Assembly: GCF_947503795.1 (NCBI RefSeq) | Contig: NZ_CANNEZ010000001.1 | Location: forward strand, 1,231,001 to 1,295,000 | Length of the DNA: 64,000 nucleotides | Reading direction: 5' to 3' | Source of the DNA: an uncultured Jannaschia sp. | GTDB lineage: Bacteria; Pseudomonadota; Alphaproteobacteria; Rhodobacterales; Rhodobacteraceae | Part shown: in pieces, positions 45,914 through 54,369 of the stretch | Layout of the letters: every line of letters starts with the position of its first letter | Numbering within the stretch: the stretch's first letter is position 1 | The notes under the pieces: model-generated | The model's database searches: none | What the model was told of the DNA's origin: nothing | What the model saw: the letters and a program-made list of their open reading frames with translations, nothing else | Translations under genes and position numbers: made by a program

Positions 45914-46609
45914 CTAGCCGTCCAGCCAGACGAGGACCGCGAAGACGATGACGCCCGCGACCAGCGCGGCGAAGCGGCTCTCGCGTTCCTCGGGCAGCTC
46001 TTCCTTCAGGACGTTCAGGATCACCCCGCCGCCGAGCACCGCGAGGACGTACATGATCCAGGTTTCGGGCACTTCGATGGCCGTGCCCACGGCCCAGCCG
46101 ACGAGCAGGGCCACGGACAGAAGCCAGCGCGCGATGCGCATGTAGCCCGCGCGGAACGCCTCGAGCAGGCCGAAATCCGTGACCAGCAGATGCAGCGCCA
46201 TCGCCGCCACGAAGAGCCAGAGCTCGGCGCGGTCGGCCAGAAGGTAGCCGGTCACCAGGTTGTAGACCACGAAGCTGGCGAGGTGGACGCCGAAGGTCCC
46301 CGGCTCCTCCTCGTGCCCGGCGGTGCGGCGGCGCAGGGCGTCCGACTGGACCATCCGCTCGATCCCGTAGAAGCCGACCAATGCGGCCAGCGCCACGCCC
46401 CAGATGCCGAAACCCAGCGCCGTGTCCTCGCCGACCAGTTCCGCGCCATGGGCCAGCTCGGGCAGCAGGTGCAGGAAGACGTAGCCGATCGACGCGCCGC
46501 CCGCGAAGGACAACCAGCGCGAGCGGGGCGTGTTCGACAGGAAGGTCAGGCGCGGCGTCAGCCAATGGACGGCGACGAGGAGGAGCGCGGCGGCGAGGGA
46601 AGCGATCAT
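45914..46609 (-). CDS. ZIP-like metal permease family membrane protein
   Basis: A 231-residue membrane protein with about seven or eight hydrophobic helices. It begins MIASLAAALLLVAVHWLTPRL and contains SFAGGASIGYVFLHLLPELAHG, reminiscent of ZIP-family helix IV-type histidine motifs (HLLPE), and GGVILNVLKEELPEE near the end. Transport of zinc or another metal is possible but not shown. It lies 35 bases after an MFS gene on the same strand and converges with tauC. Confidence 0.7.
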   Translation of the reverse strand: MIASLAAALLLVAVHWLTPRLTFLSNTPRSRWLSFAGGASIGYVFLHLLPELAHGAELVGEDTALGFGIWGVALAALVGFYGIERMVQSDALRRRTAGHEEEPGTFGVHLASFVVYNLVTGYLLADRAELWLFVAAMALHLLVTDFGLLEAFRAGYMRIARWLLSVALLVGWAVGTAIEVPETWIMYVLAVLGGGVILNVLKEELPEERESRFAALVAGVIVFAVLVWLDG

Positions 46610-46644
46610 GCCCGGTCAACGGATCGCGGACGGGGCGGTTCCCC

Positions 46645-47859
46645 TCAGGCGTCCCGCGGGCGCAGCCGCAGCCAGACCAGCGCGACCGCGGCCAGCGTCA
46701 GGAACGGCACCATCGCATAGTTCACCTTGGCCCAGCCCGCGACGGCGTCCACCGCCGACCCCATCAGGCCGCCCGACGAGAGCGAGGCCAGCGTCACCAT
46801 CCCGAAGACCAGAAGGTCGTTCAGACCCTGTACCGTGCCCCGCTCATGCGCGGCGTGGTTCGCGGTCAGCATCGCGGTCGCCCCGATGAAGCCGAAGTTC
46901 CAACCGATGCCCAGAAGGATAAGTGCTCCGAAGAAGTTGAAGAGCGTGACCCCTGCCAATGCCATGATCCCGGCCGCGGCGAGGCAGGCGAGCCCGGCCG
47001 AGATGATCCGCGTCGTCCCGAACCGTGCGATGAGGTGGCCGGTGAAGAAGCTGGGCGCATACATCGCGATGACATGGGCCGAGACGATATCGGCCGCGTT
47101 CCCGGTCGAGAAGCCGCAGCCCACGACCGCCAGCGGTGTCGAGGTCATCACGAGGTTCATGAGCGCGTAGGTGACCATCCCGCAGACCACGGCGACGACG
47201 ATCGCGGGCTCGCGCAGAAGCTGGCCGCGGCTGCGCCCGCGCGGCGCGTCGGCGGCGGGCTTGGCGGGGGTGGGGATGTCGAGAAGGAAGAAGAGCCACA
47301 ACCCGACGAGGTTCAGGACGATGACCGCGCCGTAGGTATAGAGGAACGGGATCACCGTCGCGTCCGACGTCAGCTTGACCAGTTGCGGCCCGATCAGCGC
47401 CGAGATCAGGCCCCCCGCCATGACGTAGCTGATGGCCTTGGGGCGGAAGGCCTCGGACGCGGTGTCGGTGGCGGCGAAGCGGTAGAAGCCCAGCGTCGAC
47501 ATGAAGATGCCGGTCAGGTACGCGCCCGCGAGGAAGATCGCGAAACTGGACGTGATCAGTCCCGTCAGCGACAGCGCCGCCCCGCAGGCCCCGGCGACGG
47601 CCCCTAGGACGAAGCCGAAGCGTCGGCCCTTCGCCTGCATCAGCGGGCTGATCCACGGCGCGGTCGTCATCGAGCCGAAGACGATGAGGCTGATGGGCAG
47701 CGTCGCCAGAAGCGGCGTCGGCGCGAGGCTCATCCCCGCCAGCCCGCCGACCACGAAATTCATCGGAAGCTGCGCCCCGAGGATCGCCTGCGCCGCCACG
47801 AGGACGAGGACGTTGCGCCGTGCGCGGGAATCGTCGGGGATATCGGTGATGGCCGTCAT
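46645..47859 (-). CDS. MFS transporter
   Basis: A 404-residue major facilitator with twelve predicted helices. The first loop FGSMTTAPWISPLMQAKGRRFGF contains the MFS GxxxD/R-G-R/KR-type motif (QAKGRR), and a central charged loop (PADAPRGRSRGQLL) separates the two halves. The substrate is unknown. It follows cobB by 51 bases on the same strand, so it may be part of the cobA-cobB transcript, but a cobalamin link is only positional. Confidence 0.88.
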   Translation of the reverse strand: MTAITDIPDDSRARRNVLVLVAAQAILGAQLPMNFVVGGLAGMSLAPTPLLATLPISLIVFGSMTTAPWISPLMQAKGRRFGFVLGAVAGACGAALSLTGLITSSFAIFLAGAYLTGIFMSTLGFYRFAATDTASEAFRPKAISYVMAGGLISALIGPQLVKLTSDATVIPFLYTYGAVIVLNLVGLWLFFLLDIPTPAKPAADAPRGRSRGQLLREPAIVVAVVCGMVTYALMNLVMTSTPLAVVGCGFSTGNAADIVSAHVIAMYAPSFFTGHLIARFGTTRIISAGLACLAAAGIMALAGVTLFNFFGALILLGIGWNFGFIGATAMLTANHAAHERGTVQGLNDLLVFGMVTLASLSSGGLMGSAVDAVAGWAKVNYAMVPFLTLAAVALVWLRLRPRDA

Positions 47860-47910
47860 GGCCGAAGACTACGCCGCGCCACCAAGGGCCACCAGCGCGT
47901 CATTGTATCG

Positions 47911-49155
47911 CTACGCGCGGGGCGCGATCAGATGTGCGAAGGACCCGCTGGCCGCCCCGTGCCGCAGGCCCATGGGGGCAAGCGTTGTGCCCTCGGCATC
48001 GCTGGCCGCGAACACCGGCTCCCCCTCTGCGCGCAGGGTCGTGGCATAGTGGAACTCGTGCCCCGCCCAGCGCCCCGCGAATGGCCCATGGCCCGCCTCG
48101 AGCTCGCGGTAGCCGAGATGCAGCCGGCGCGTCTCGAAGCTCGTTTCCAGCCGCAGAAGGCCCGCCATGGCGTGTTGAGTGCCGTCCGCGTCCACCAGCC
48201 CGTCGCCCATCACCATGTAGCCGCCGCATTCGCCGAAGACCTGCCGGTCGGCCAGCGATCCGAGGAAGCGCCCGGCGGCGGCGAGTCGCCCGGCGTGGAG
48301 TTCGGGATAGCCGCCCGGCAGGTAGACGAGATCGGCAGGCGGCGCGGCCTCGTCGGCCAGCGGCGAGAAGATCCGCAGTTCCGCGCCCGCCGCCCGCCAG
48401 CCGTCGAGGAGGTGCGGGTATGCGAAGGCAAAGGCCGCGTCCTGCGCGACCGCGATCCGTTGGGCCGGAGGTGGCACGGCAACGAGCGGTGTGTCGGGCA
48501 GGGGGGCGGCGCATGCGACGAGGGCGTCGAGATCGACATGGGCCGCGACGATCTGAGCGGCGCGGGCAAGAAAGGCGTCGAGGTCGGGATGCTCCTCGGC
48601 CTGGACGAGGCCGAGATGCCGGGCGGGCAGGGCGAGCGTCGCGTCGCGCGGAATCACGCCCAGCACCGGGATCGGACAGGCATGTCGCAGCATGGTCCCG
48701 TGTCGGTCCGATCCGACCCGATTCAGGATCACGCCCGCAACCCGTACGGCCGGATCATGCGCGGCGAAGCCCGAGACCAGCGGGGCCACCGACTGCGCCA
48801 TGCGCGCCGCATCGACCACCAGCACGACGGGCAGCGCCATCTGCCGCGCGAGATCGGCCACGGCGCCGCGCCCGTCCGGCGGGGCCCCGTCGAAGAGGCC
48901 CATCGCGCCCTCGATCAGAAGAAGGCCCGGTCCTGCGGCGAGGCCCGCGATCATCGCGGGGGCCATCGCCCAGGCATCGAGATTGGGGCAGGGCGCGCCG
49001 GTCGCCGCGGCATGGAAGCGCGGGTCGATATAGTCGGGGCCGGATTTCGCCCCGCGCACCGCGTGGCCTGCCTGCCGCAGCGCGCCCAGCAGGCCCAGCG
49101 TCACGGTCGTCTTGCCCGCGCCCGAAGACGGCGCGGCGAGGATCAGGCCGGGCAT
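47911..49155 (-). CDS. cobB: Cobyrinate a,c-diamide synthase
   Basis: Amidates the a and c side chains of the corrin ring using glutamine and ATP. 414 residues: an N-terminal P-loop domain (AAPSSGAGKTTVTLGLLGAL, then SGPDYIDPRFH and IEGAMGLFDG) and a C-terminal glutamine amidotransferase domain with the nucleophile cysteine in VFGECGGYMVMG. It follows cobA after a 7-base gap. Confidence 0.96.
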   Translation of the reverse strand: MPGLILAAPSSGAGKTTVTLGLLGALRQAGHAVRGAKSGPDYIDPRFHAAATGAPCPNLDAWAMAPAMIAGLAAGPGLLLIEGAMGLFDGAPPDGRGAVADLARQMALPVVLVVDAARMAQSVAPLVSGFAAHDPAVRVAGVILNRVGSDRHGTMLRHACPIPVLGVIPRDATLALPARHLGLVQAEEHPDLDAFLARAAQIVAAHVDLDALVACAAPLPDTPLVAVPPPAQRIAVAQDAAFAFAYPHLLDGWRAAGAELRIFSPLADEAAPPADLVYLPGGYPELHAGRLAAAGRFLGSLADRQVFGECGGYMVMGDGLVDADGTQHAMAGLLRLETSFETRRLHLGYRELEAGHGPFAGRWAGHEFHYATTLRAEGEPVFAASDAEGTTLAPMGLRHGAASGSFAHLIAPRA

Positions 49156-49162
49156 GGGAGCG

Positions 49163-50008
49163 TCACGCGCTTTCGGCGGGCCGTCGCCGGTCGAGCGGGT
49201 CGAGATCGCGTGGCGCCTCGCCCGCCGCCTGCGCCTGCCAGTCGAGCGCCTGGCGCAGCGCCACGGCCATGCCGATGCAGATGATGGCCGGTGGCTCGAG
49301 CCCGGCGGCGGCGATATCGGCCTCGCAGTTGGCGAGCGTCGTCTCGATCGTGCGCTGGCCGTCCAGCGTGGCGGTGGTCGTGACGGCCACCGGCTCGGAC
49401 GGGCGGCGACCGGCGGCGATGAGCTGGGCCGCGATCTGGCCGATATGCTTCATCCCCATGTAAAGCACGATCACCTGGCTGCCGCGCGCGATCCCGGCCC
49501 AGTCGACCGCCGTAGGGGCGGCCCCGCTGGCGTCGTGGCCGGTGACGAAGGTGACCGATTGGTTCACGTCGCGGTGGGTGACCGGGATGCCGGCATAGGC
49601 CAGCCCCGCGATCCCCGCCGTGATGCCCGGCACGATGCGGATGGGCACGCCGTGCTGGACCAGCGTCTGCGCCTCCTCTCCGCCGCGTCCGAAGACGAAA
49701 GGATCGCCGCCCTTGAGCCGCAGCACGCGTTTGCCCGCGCGGGCCAGTTCGACCAGCCGCAGCGATATGTCGCGCTGCTTGGCCGAGGGTTTACCGCCGC
49801 GCTTGCCGGCATAGATGCGCTCGGCCTGCGGGGCCCAGTCGAGGATCGCCTCGCCCACGAGCGCGTCGTAGACGATCACGTCGGCTTGCCGCAGAGCGTT
49901 CAACCCGTGCAGCGTCAGAAGGCCGGGGTCGCCCGGACCGGCACCACACAGCCAGACCCAGCCGCGTTGCAGCTCGGGCCAGTCGTTCGGAGGGAGTTCG
50001 GGCGTCAT
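49163..50008 (-). CDS. cobA: Uroporphyrinogen-III C-methyltransferase
   Basis: Makes precorrin-2 by two SAM-dependent methylations of uroporphyrinogen III, the entry to cobalamin and siroheme. 281 residues. Motifs: CGAGPGDPGLLTLHGL, VYDALVGEAILDW, RLKGGDPFVFGRGGEE, VVPGITAG-like and AGIPVTHRD. The ATG at 50008 has AGGAAGGA upstream. It is first of the leftward cobA-cobB pair and divergent from cbiD (86-bp gap, no cobalamin riboswitch seen). Confidence 0.95.
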   Translation of the reverse strand: MTPELPPNDWPELQRGWVWLCGAGPGDPGLLTLHGLNALRQADVIVYDALVGEAILDWAPQAERIYAGKRGGKPSAKQRDISLRLVELARAGKRVLRLKGGDPFVFGRGGEEAQTLVQHGVPIRIVPGITAGIAGLAYAGIPVTHRDVNQSVTFVTGHDASGAAPTAVDWAGIARGSQVIVLYMGMKHIGQIAAQLIAAGRRPSEPVAVTTTATLDGQRTIETTLANCEADIAAAGLEPPAIICIGMAVALRQALDWQAQAAGEAPRDLDPLDRRRPAESA

Positions 50009-50094
50009 GATTCCTTCCTGCCGTGGCCCGCGCGATTTGGAAAGACGGCGCGCGACCATTGGCGGCCCGCGGGCGGCGTGGCATGGGTTGGCGC

Positions 50095-51120
50095 ATGAAC
50101 GACGCGCCGAAGCTGCGCCGGGGCTGGACCACCGGTGCCTGTGCCACCGCCGCGGCCAAGGCCGCGCTAGCAGGGCTGTGGGGCGGGGCCGTGCCGCGCG
50201 AGGTCGAGATCGTGCTGCCGCGCGGGGAACGTCCGGTCTTCGCGGTCGCAGAGGGTCGGATCGGCGACGGCTGGGCCGAGGCGGCGGTGATCAAGGATGC
50301 GGGCGATGACCCCGACGTCACCCATGGCGCGACCATTGTGGTGCGCGTTGCTGCCTCGGACGGCGGGGTCGTGTTCCGCGCGGGCGAGGGCGTCGGCACC
50401 GTGACCAAGCCCGGCCTGCCCATCGCGGTGGGTGAGCCCGCGATCAACCCGGTCCCCCGCGCGATGCTGGACGAAGTCGTGGCCGAGGCGGCGGCGCAGT
50501 ACGGGCAACGGCCCGATATCGAGATCACCGTGTCGGTGCCCGGCGGTGCGGTATTGGCGGCGAAGACATGGAATCCGCGCCTTGGGATCGAGGGCGGGCT
50601 TTCGATCCTCGGCACCACGGGGATCGTGCGGCCCTTCAGTTGCGCGGCCTGGATCGCGTCCATCCATCGCGGGATCGACGTGGCTGCGGCGTCCGGCCTG
50701 ACCCATGTGGCGGGCTGCACCGGGGCCACGTCCGAGCGGGTGGTGCAGGCGCTGCACGGTCTGCCAGATCACGCGATGCTCGACATGGGCGATTTCGCGG
50801 GCGGGATGCTGAAATATCTCCGCCGTCATCCGATCGCACGGGTCACGATCGGCGGCGGCGTCGGAAAACTCGCGAAGTTGGGGCAGGGGGCAATGGACCT
50901 TCATTCCGGGCGCTCGCAGGCGGATTTCGCGAGGCTGAGCGACTGGGCGGGCACCGATCTGACCGATTGCAACACGGTGCTCGAGGCGGTGACGCGGGTG
51001 CCCGCGCTTGCGGAGAAGGTCGGGACCGAGGCCCGGCGCGCGGCCCTGGGCATAATCGACGCCGAGGTCGACGTGGTCGTCATCGATCGCGCGGGCGACG
51101 TGATGGCCCATGCGCGGTGA
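50095..51120 (+). CDS. cbiD: Cobalt-precorrin-5B (C1)-methyltransferase (CbiD)
   Basis: C1-methylating, acetaldehyde-releasing corrin-ring enzyme. 341 residues. The family start LRRGWTTGACATAAAKAA is clear, with VIKDAGDDPDVTHGA, GIVRPFS and MGDFAGGMLKYLRRHP further on. I chose the ATG at 50095; another ATG at 50083 is possible and neither has a strong ribosome site. CbiD is best known from the anaerobic route, yet it overlaps the aerobic-type cobK here, a mix seen in Rhodobacterales where CobF is missing. cobK starts 11 bases before its end. Confidence 0.93.
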   Translation: MNDAPKLRRGWTTGACATAAAKAALAGLWGGAVPREVEIVLPRGERPVFAVAEGRIGDGWAEAAVIKDAGDDPDVTHGATIVVRVAASDGGVVFRAGEGVGTVTKPGLPIAVGEPAINPVPRAMLDEVVAEAAAQYGQRPDIEITVSVPGGAVLAAKTWNPRLGIEGGLSILGTTGIVRPFSCAAWIASIHRGIDVAAASGLTHVAGCTGATSERVVQALHGLPDHAMLDMGDFAGGMLKYLRRHPIARVTIGGGVGKLAKLGQGAMDLHSGRSQADFARLSDWAGTDLTDCNTVLEAVTRVPALAEKVGTEARRAALGIIDAEVDVVVIDRAGDVMAHAR

Positions 51121-51829
51121 CGTTCTGGTGCTGGCGGGCACGGCCGAGGCGCGGGCCCTGCTTGCGCGCTGCGGCGGGTTGCGCGTGACGGCTTCGCTGG
51201 CCGGGGCGACGGACTCGCCCCGCGATCTCGGGGTGCCGACGCGCCGCGGCGGCTTCGGCGGCGCGGAGGGCTTTCGCGCGGCGCTCGCGTTGCATTCCGC
51301 GGTCCTCGATGCCACGCATCCCTTCGCGTCCACCATCAGCACCCGCACCGCGACGATCTGCGCCGCGCGCGCCGTCCCCTATCTGCGTCTCACCCGCGCG
51401 CCTTGGCCGACCGAGCCGGGCTGGATCCGCCACGCGGACGCCACCGCCTGCGCCGAGGCGTTGCCTGCGGGCGCGCGCGTTCTTCTGACCGCCGGGCCGG
51501 GAGCGCTCGACCCGTTTCTCGGGCGAGGTCTGGATCTGACCTGCCGCCGCGTCGATCCCGCCCCGGCCCGCGCAGGGGTCGATTGGGTCATCGGGACGCC
51601 GCCCTTTACCGAACGCGACGAAGCGGCCTTGATGCGGGACCGCGCGATCACCCATCTGGTCACCAAGAACAGCGGCGGGTCGCGGGCCAAGCTCGATGCG
51701 GCGCGCCGCTTGGGCGTGTCCGTCCACGTCATTGACCGACCGCCCCCACCGCCCGGAGACGAGACCCATGACATCGACCGCGCCTATGCCTTCATCCTCG
51801 CCCATGCGGATCATCGCAGGGCCGGATGA
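51110..51829 (+). CDS. cobK: Precorrin-6A reductase
   Basis: A 239-residue NAD(P)H-dependent reductase of the CobK/CbiJ family. The N-terminus MRGDVLVLAGTAEARAL, the conserved VLDATHPFASTIS and the C-terminal LVTKNSGGSRAKLDAARRLG are diagnostic. It overlaps cbiD by 11 bases and the DNA glycosylase gene downstream, indicating a tightly packed operon. Confidence 0.94.
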   Translation: MRGDVLVLAGTAEARALLARCGGLRVTASLAGATDSPRDLGVPTRRGGFGGAEGFRAALALHSAVLDATHPFASTISTRTATICAARAVPYLRLTRAPWPTEPGWIRHADATACAEALPAGARVLLTAGPGALDPFLGRGLDLTCRRVDPAPARAGVDWVIGTPPFTERDEAALMRDRAITHLVTKNSGGSRAKLDAARRLGVSVHVIDRPPPPPGDETHDIDRAYAFILAHADHRRAG

Positions 51830-52427
51830 CGTCGCCGAGGGAGTCGCATGGCTTCGTTCGGAATGCCCGAAGATGGCCGCGGCCCTCGACCGGGTCGGAC
51901 CCCTGCCGCTGCGGCGCCGCGACGACGGGTTCGGGGCGCTTCTCTCGGCGATCGTGGGACAGCAGGTCAGCATCGCTTCGGCGGCCGCGATCAACGCGCG
52001 GCTCGCCGAGGCCGGGCTGGTGACCGAGGCCGCGATCCGCGCTTCTGCCGAGACGGATCTGAAGGCCTGCGGTCTTTCGCGGCAGAAGATGCGCTACGCC
52101 CGCGCGCTGGCCGAGGCCGGCATCGACTGGACCGCCCTGCGTGCGATGCCCACCGACGAGGTCGTGGCCACCCTGACCGCCGTGCCGGGCATCGGGGCCT
52201 GGACGGCGGAAATCTACGCGATGTTCAGCCTCGGCCACGCCGACGTCTTCGCGCCGGGCGACCTGGCGCTGCAGGAGGGCGCGCGTATGGTCTACGGCCT
52301 TGACGATCGCCCGAAGGAACGGGCCCTGCGCGACTGGTCGGCGGATTGGTCACCATGGCGATCGGTTGCGGCACGGCTCTTCTGGGCCTACTACGCGCGG
52401 GAGAAGCGTCGGGAGGGCATCGCGTGA
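51768..52427 (+). CDS. DNA-3-methyladenine glycosylase II (AlkA/MagA-type HhH-GPD)
   Basis: Base-excision repair glycosylase for alkylated purines. About 219 residues from the ATG at 51768 (GGAG upstream); an ATG at 51804 giving 207 residues is equally possible and cuts the overlap with cobK from 62 to 26 bases. The helix-hairpin-helix is LTAVPGIGAWTAEIYAM, and the catalytic aspartate is in DVFAPGDLALQEG. There is no C-terminal Fe-S cysteine cluster. A role in repair is unrelated to its cobalamin neighbours. Confidence 0.92.
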   Translation: MTSTAPMPSSSPMRIIAGPDDVAEGVAWLRSECPKMAAALDRVGPLPLRRRDDGFGALLSAIVGQQVSIASAAAINARLAEAGLVTEAAIRASAETDLKACGLSRQKMRYARALAEAGIDWTALRAMPTDEVVATLTAVPGIGAWTAEIYAMFSLGHADVFAPGDLALQEGARMVYGLDDRPKERALRDWSADWSPWRSVAARLFWAYYAREKRREGIA

Positions 52428-53086
52428 CACTCAGGCATGAGCGCCGGGGGCCGGAAGCGCCCGACCGGCTGGTGATCTTCCTGCATGGCTACGGCGCGAA
52501 TGCCGCCGACCTGATCGGGCTGGCCGATCCGCTGGGCCCACATCTGCCCGGCACCGCCTTCCTCGCCCCCGACGCGCCGGAAGAACTGCCGGGCATGCCC
52601 GGCGGCTTTCAGTGGTTTCCGATCCCGTGGCTTGACGGGTCCAGCGAAGAGGCCGCGCAGGCCGGGATGGCGCGCGCCATCGAGGACCTGAACGCATGGC
52701 TTGACGAGGTGATCGCGGCCGAGGGCGTGCCGATCTCGAATGTCGCGCTTTTCGGGTTCAGCCAGGGCACCATGATGGCGCTGCATGTCGGCCCCCGTCG
52801 CGACCCCGGATTGGCCGGTATCGTGGGATTCTCGGGGCGGCTTTTGTCGCCCGAGACGCTGGCCGACGAGGTGGCGACCCGGCCCCCGGTCCTGCTGGTC
52901 CATGGCGATGCCGACGAGGTCGTACCGGTCCAGTCGCTTCCGCAGGCCGCCGAAGCGCTGGAAGGGGCGGGGTTCGACCGCGTTTACGCCCATATCATGA
53001 AGGGCACCGGCCACGGGATCGCGCCTGACGGGCTGTCGGTCGCGCTGGCCTTCCTGCGGGACATCTGGAGCATCGAGAGCGACTGA
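52424..53086 (+). CDS. Phospholipase/carboxylesterase family alpha/beta hydrolase
   Basis: A 220-residue cytoplasmic esterase of the acyl-protein-thioesterase-like family. The oxyanion loop FLHGYGANAADL, nucleophile GFSQGTMM, acid VHGDADEVVP and histidine GTGHGIAPDG are all present. The GTG at 52424 overlaps the glycosylase stop (GTGA) with GGGAGGG upstream. Confidence 0.92.
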   Translation: MTLRHERRGPEAPDRLVIFLHGYGANAADLIGLADPLGPHLPGTAFLAPDAPEELPGMPGGFQWFPIPWLDGSSEEAAQAGMARAIEDLNAWLDEVIAAEGVPISNVALFGFSQGTMMALHVGPRRDPGLAGIVGFSGRLLSPETLADEVATRPPVLLVHGDADEVVPVQSLPQAAEALEGAGFDRVYAHIMKGTGHGIAPDGLSVALAFLRDIWSIESD

Positions 53087-53131
53087 ACGGACACGTCGGA
53101 AAACCGTCATCCAACCCCGCTATCTGGGCCC

Positions 53132-53159
53132 TTGTCAGTCCTCGGCACCCATATATAGT
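53132..53159 (+). promoter_or_regulatory. Promoter of the HNH gene
   Basis: TTGTCA (53132-53137), a 16-base spacer and TATAGT (53154-53159), within an ATATATAG patch, form a good sigma-70-type promoter about 69 bases before the HNH ATG. Confidence 0.55.
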
Positions 53160-53227
53160 CCGAGCTGACGGGGGCCACGCGCCCGACGACCGGGCGCGCC
53201 GCCCCCACGCCAGGGGATGCGAGCGCA

Positions 53228-53833
53228 ATGGTTCCTGCGACCGACACGATCGACCCGGATTTCCGAACCGCATTCACCCGCGATCCTGCCGGCCTGCGTC
53301 ATTTCCCGGCACTTGTGCTGAACGCCGATTATCGCCCGCTGAGCTATTATCCCCTCTCGCTCTGGCCGTGGCAGGATGCGGTCAAGGCCGCCTTCCTCGA
53401 CCGCGTCACCATCGTCAGCGAATACGAGGAGGTGGTCCGTTCGCCGACCACCGTGATCCGCATCCCGTCTGTCGTGGTCCTCAAGGACTACGTCAAGCCG
53501 CAGCGGCAGGTCGCCTTCACGCGCTTCAACCTGTTCCTGCGCGACGAATTCTGCTGCCAGTATTGCGGCGCGCGCGGTGACCTGACCTTCGATCACGTGG
53601 TGCCCCGGGCGCGGGGCGGAATCACCTCGTGGGAAAACGTGGTCGCGGCCTGCGGGCGGTGCAACCTGCGCAAGGGCTCTCGCTCGCTCAAGCAGGTCGG
53701 GTTCACGCTGCGCAAGCCGCCCCGGCAACCGGCCTCGGGCGAGCTGATGAATCTCGGGCGCAAGTTCCCACCGAACCACCTGCACGACAGCTGGATGGAC
53801 TTCCTCTACTGGGATGCCGAACTGGAAGCCTGA
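53228..53833 (+). CDS. HNH endonuclease family protein
   Basis: A 201-residue protein with a C-terminal HNH nuclease domain. The zinc ribbon uses CQYC (C110, C113) and CGRC (C142, C145); the catalytic segment is DHVVPRARGG (H123) followed by NVVAACGRCN. The N-terminal ~95 residues are the conserved upstream domain of this common chromosomal family (LVLNADYRPLSYYPLSLWPW). Family members are widespread and mostly uncharacterised, so a restriction or phage role should not be assumed. Confidence 0.92.
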   Translation: MVPATDTIDPDFRTAFTRDPAGLRHFPALVLNADYRPLSYYPLSLWPWQDAVKAAFLDRVTIVSEYEEVVRSPTTVIRIPSVVVLKDYVKPQRQVAFTRFNLFLRDEFCCQYCGARGDLTFDHVVPRARGGITSWENVVAACGRCNLRKGSRSLKQVGFTLRKPPRQPASGELMNLGRKFPPNHLHDSWMDFLYWDAELEA

Positions 53834-53851
53834 GGCCGCCGGCGACGCCGC

Positions 53852-54262
53852 CTAGCCGTCACGTCCCGGCTCGCCAGGATCGTTCGAGTAGAGGGCGATC
53901 TTGTTGCCCTGGGGGTCGCGAAGATAGCCGACATAGAACGCCGCCCCGTAGTCCGCGCGGAACCCGGGCGCCCCCTCGTCCCGGCCCCCGGCCGCGATCG
54001 CCGCGGCATGAAGGGCGCGGACGTCCCGTTGGCTCCGGGCCTCGAAGGCGATCATCGACCCGTTTCCGGTCGAGGCCGGGCCGCCGTCGAAGGGCGGTTT
54101 GACGTAGAACTCCGTCAGACTGGCCGGGTGGTCCGGCCCCAAGGCGTAGCTCAGGCCCTCGGGCCCTTCCGTCACGCCGTAGCCAAGCGCGGGCAGGATC
54201 GCCGCGTAAAACCGCTTGGCGCGCGGAATGTCGTCGGCCCCGACGGTGACGTAGCCGATCAT
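53852..54262 (-). CDS. VOC family protein (glyoxalase-like)
   Basis: A 136-residue single-module vicinal-oxygen-chelate protein. It begins MIGYVTVGADDIPRAKRFYA and ends YVGYLRDPQGNKIALYS. Metal-ligand positions are poorly kept (no clear HxH near the start), so it may not be a metal enzyme. The ATG at 54262 matches the family start; two upstream ATGs are possible. It converges with the HNH gene. Confidence 0.85.
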   Translation of the reverse strand: MIGYVTVGADDIPRAKRFYAAILPALGYGVTEGPEGLSYALGPDHPASLTEFYVKPPFDGGPASTGNGSMIAFEARSQRDVRALHAAAIAAGGRDEGAPGFRADYGAAFYVGYLRDPQGNKIALYSNDPGEPGRDG

Positions 54263-54369
54263 TGTGCGGGGCCGCATGGGTTGCGGCATGGTTCGGGCGG
54301 GCAGGACATCATCCGCCATCCATAGGCCGGAACGTGCCGCGCCTCCAGCGCCCGGCTGCCGTCCCGCTC

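Noticed and set aside
50009-50094. Possible cobalamin riboswitch between cobA and cbiD.
   Set aside because: Only 86 bases are available and no B12-box-like sequence was seen; riboswitches of this class are much longer.
53228-53833. HNH protein as part of a defence or restriction system.
   Set aside because: It belongs to a common stand-alone chromosomal HNH family and has no methyltransferase, helicase or other defence gene beside it.
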